Shown here in pieces: positions 63,800 through 64,000 of a DNA stretch of 64,000 bases. The translations under genes and the position numbers were made by a program. How positions within the stretch are numbered: position 1 is the stretch's first letter; every line of letters starts with the position of its first letter. This stretch comes from Adhaeribacter aerolatus. Its GTDB lineage: Bacteria; Bacteroidota; Bacteroidia; Cytophagales; Hymenobacteraceae. The stretch spans positions 62,001-126,000 of the forward strand of contig NZ_BJYS01000017.1 in assembly GCF_007991635.1 (NCBI RefSeq), given 5' to 3'. The notes beneath the pieces were generated by a model. The model was not told the DNA's origin. It saw only the letters and a program-made list of their open reading frames with translations, and made no database searches.

Positions 63800-64000
63800 A
63801 TGAACGATACCAGGCATATTTCGTACCGGGCAGCGGTGGCGTCGTTTGTGGCGCTGCTCTTCATATCTTTATTCTGGCTGGTCAGTCATACCGCTAATTT
63901 CTTTTTGCTGGTATTCGGGGGCATTCTCTTTGGCGTTTTGCTGAGCGCCTTATCTGGCTTCTTAAGCAAAAAAACAGGACTCCGGTATAGTTTCTCGCTG
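63800..64000 (+). CDS. AI-2E family membrane transporter, 5' end only
   Basis: The first 67 codons from ATG 63800, cut by the window edge. Two membrane helices are visible (about residues 12-27 and 32-52: VASFVALLFISLFWLV and FFLLVFGGILFGVLLSAL), followed by SGFLSKKTGLRYSFSL. The segment GGILFGVLLSALSGFLSKKTGL resembles the start of AI-2E/PerM-family (PF01594) permeases. Members move diverse small molecules or ions; the substrate cannot be told. Confidence 0.7.
   Translation, partial: MNDTRHISYRAAVASFVALLFISLFWLVSHTANFFLLVFGGILFGVLLSALSGFLSKKTGLRYSFSL

Overview
The window looks like a chromosomal segment of a Bacteroidota bacterium, most likely a Cytophagales/Hymenobacteraceae-type soil or water organism (inference). 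The support is four SusC genes with three complete SusD genes and a fourth SusD start, DUF3823 and DUF983 proteins, promoters of the Bacteroidota TTG-N19/20-TAnnTTTG type, and many short intergenic hairpin repeats. There are no rRNA or tRNA genes and no CRISPR array.

Positions 1-39743 are almost entirely minus-strand and form one large catabolic locus. It contains two adjacent, clearly duplicated SusC/SusD pairs (24572-34159), a third SusC/SusD/DUF3823 set (17507-23064), and a fourth pair running off the left edge. Between them lie two DegT-type PLP aminotransferases with twin-arginine signals, two secreted ceramidase-like proteins without the usual serine nucleophile, two amidohydrolases, a secreted alpha/beta hydrolase, a seven-bladed propeller protein, a MurQ-like etherase and two NagB-like deaminases. 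A LacI regulator (35375-36436) and a DeoR regulator (23475-24224) sit inside it. Six copies of a 14-bp palindrome with a central CG lie upstream of five transcription units, and three of these overlap a recognisable promoter. This points to a LacI regulon made of dispersed operons, while the DeoR gene is divergent from the SusC-SusD-DUF3823-aminotransferase-MurQ operon. My reading is that the locus takes up and dismantles an N-acylated amino sugar or amino-cyclitol-like compound, with part of the nitrogen chemistry outside the cytoplasm. The substrate is unknown.

Positions 40117-49960 hold a respiration and gas-stress region: a DUF4142 protein, a cupredoxin and a sigma factor; a flavin reductase and GTP cyclohydrolase I on the minus strand; then an unusual cbb3-type oxidase (CcoN plus a CcoO-cytochrome c fusion) with small accompanying proteins, a group III truncated hemoglobin, a hemerythrin-like protein, an Rrf2 regulator with three clustered cysteines, and an AhpD-like protein.

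Positions 50595-59671 are mixed: a cupin fusion protein, a DUF983 membrane protein flanked by two hairpin repeats, an AraC regulator, a 2Fe-2S ferredoxin, a glutamate-synthase-like FMN protein behind a long structured leader, a GreA/Rnk-like protein with a strong terminator, a GH15 glucoamylase-like enzyme and a DUF7009-like protein.

Positions 60175-64000 hold an MmeI-like type IIL restriction-modification gene, split by a one-base frameshift in an A-tract and with an AT-rich recognition half. It is followed by a REP-associated tyrosine transposase whose own coding sequence carries REP-like hairpins, and by the start of an AI-2E-family membrane transporter.
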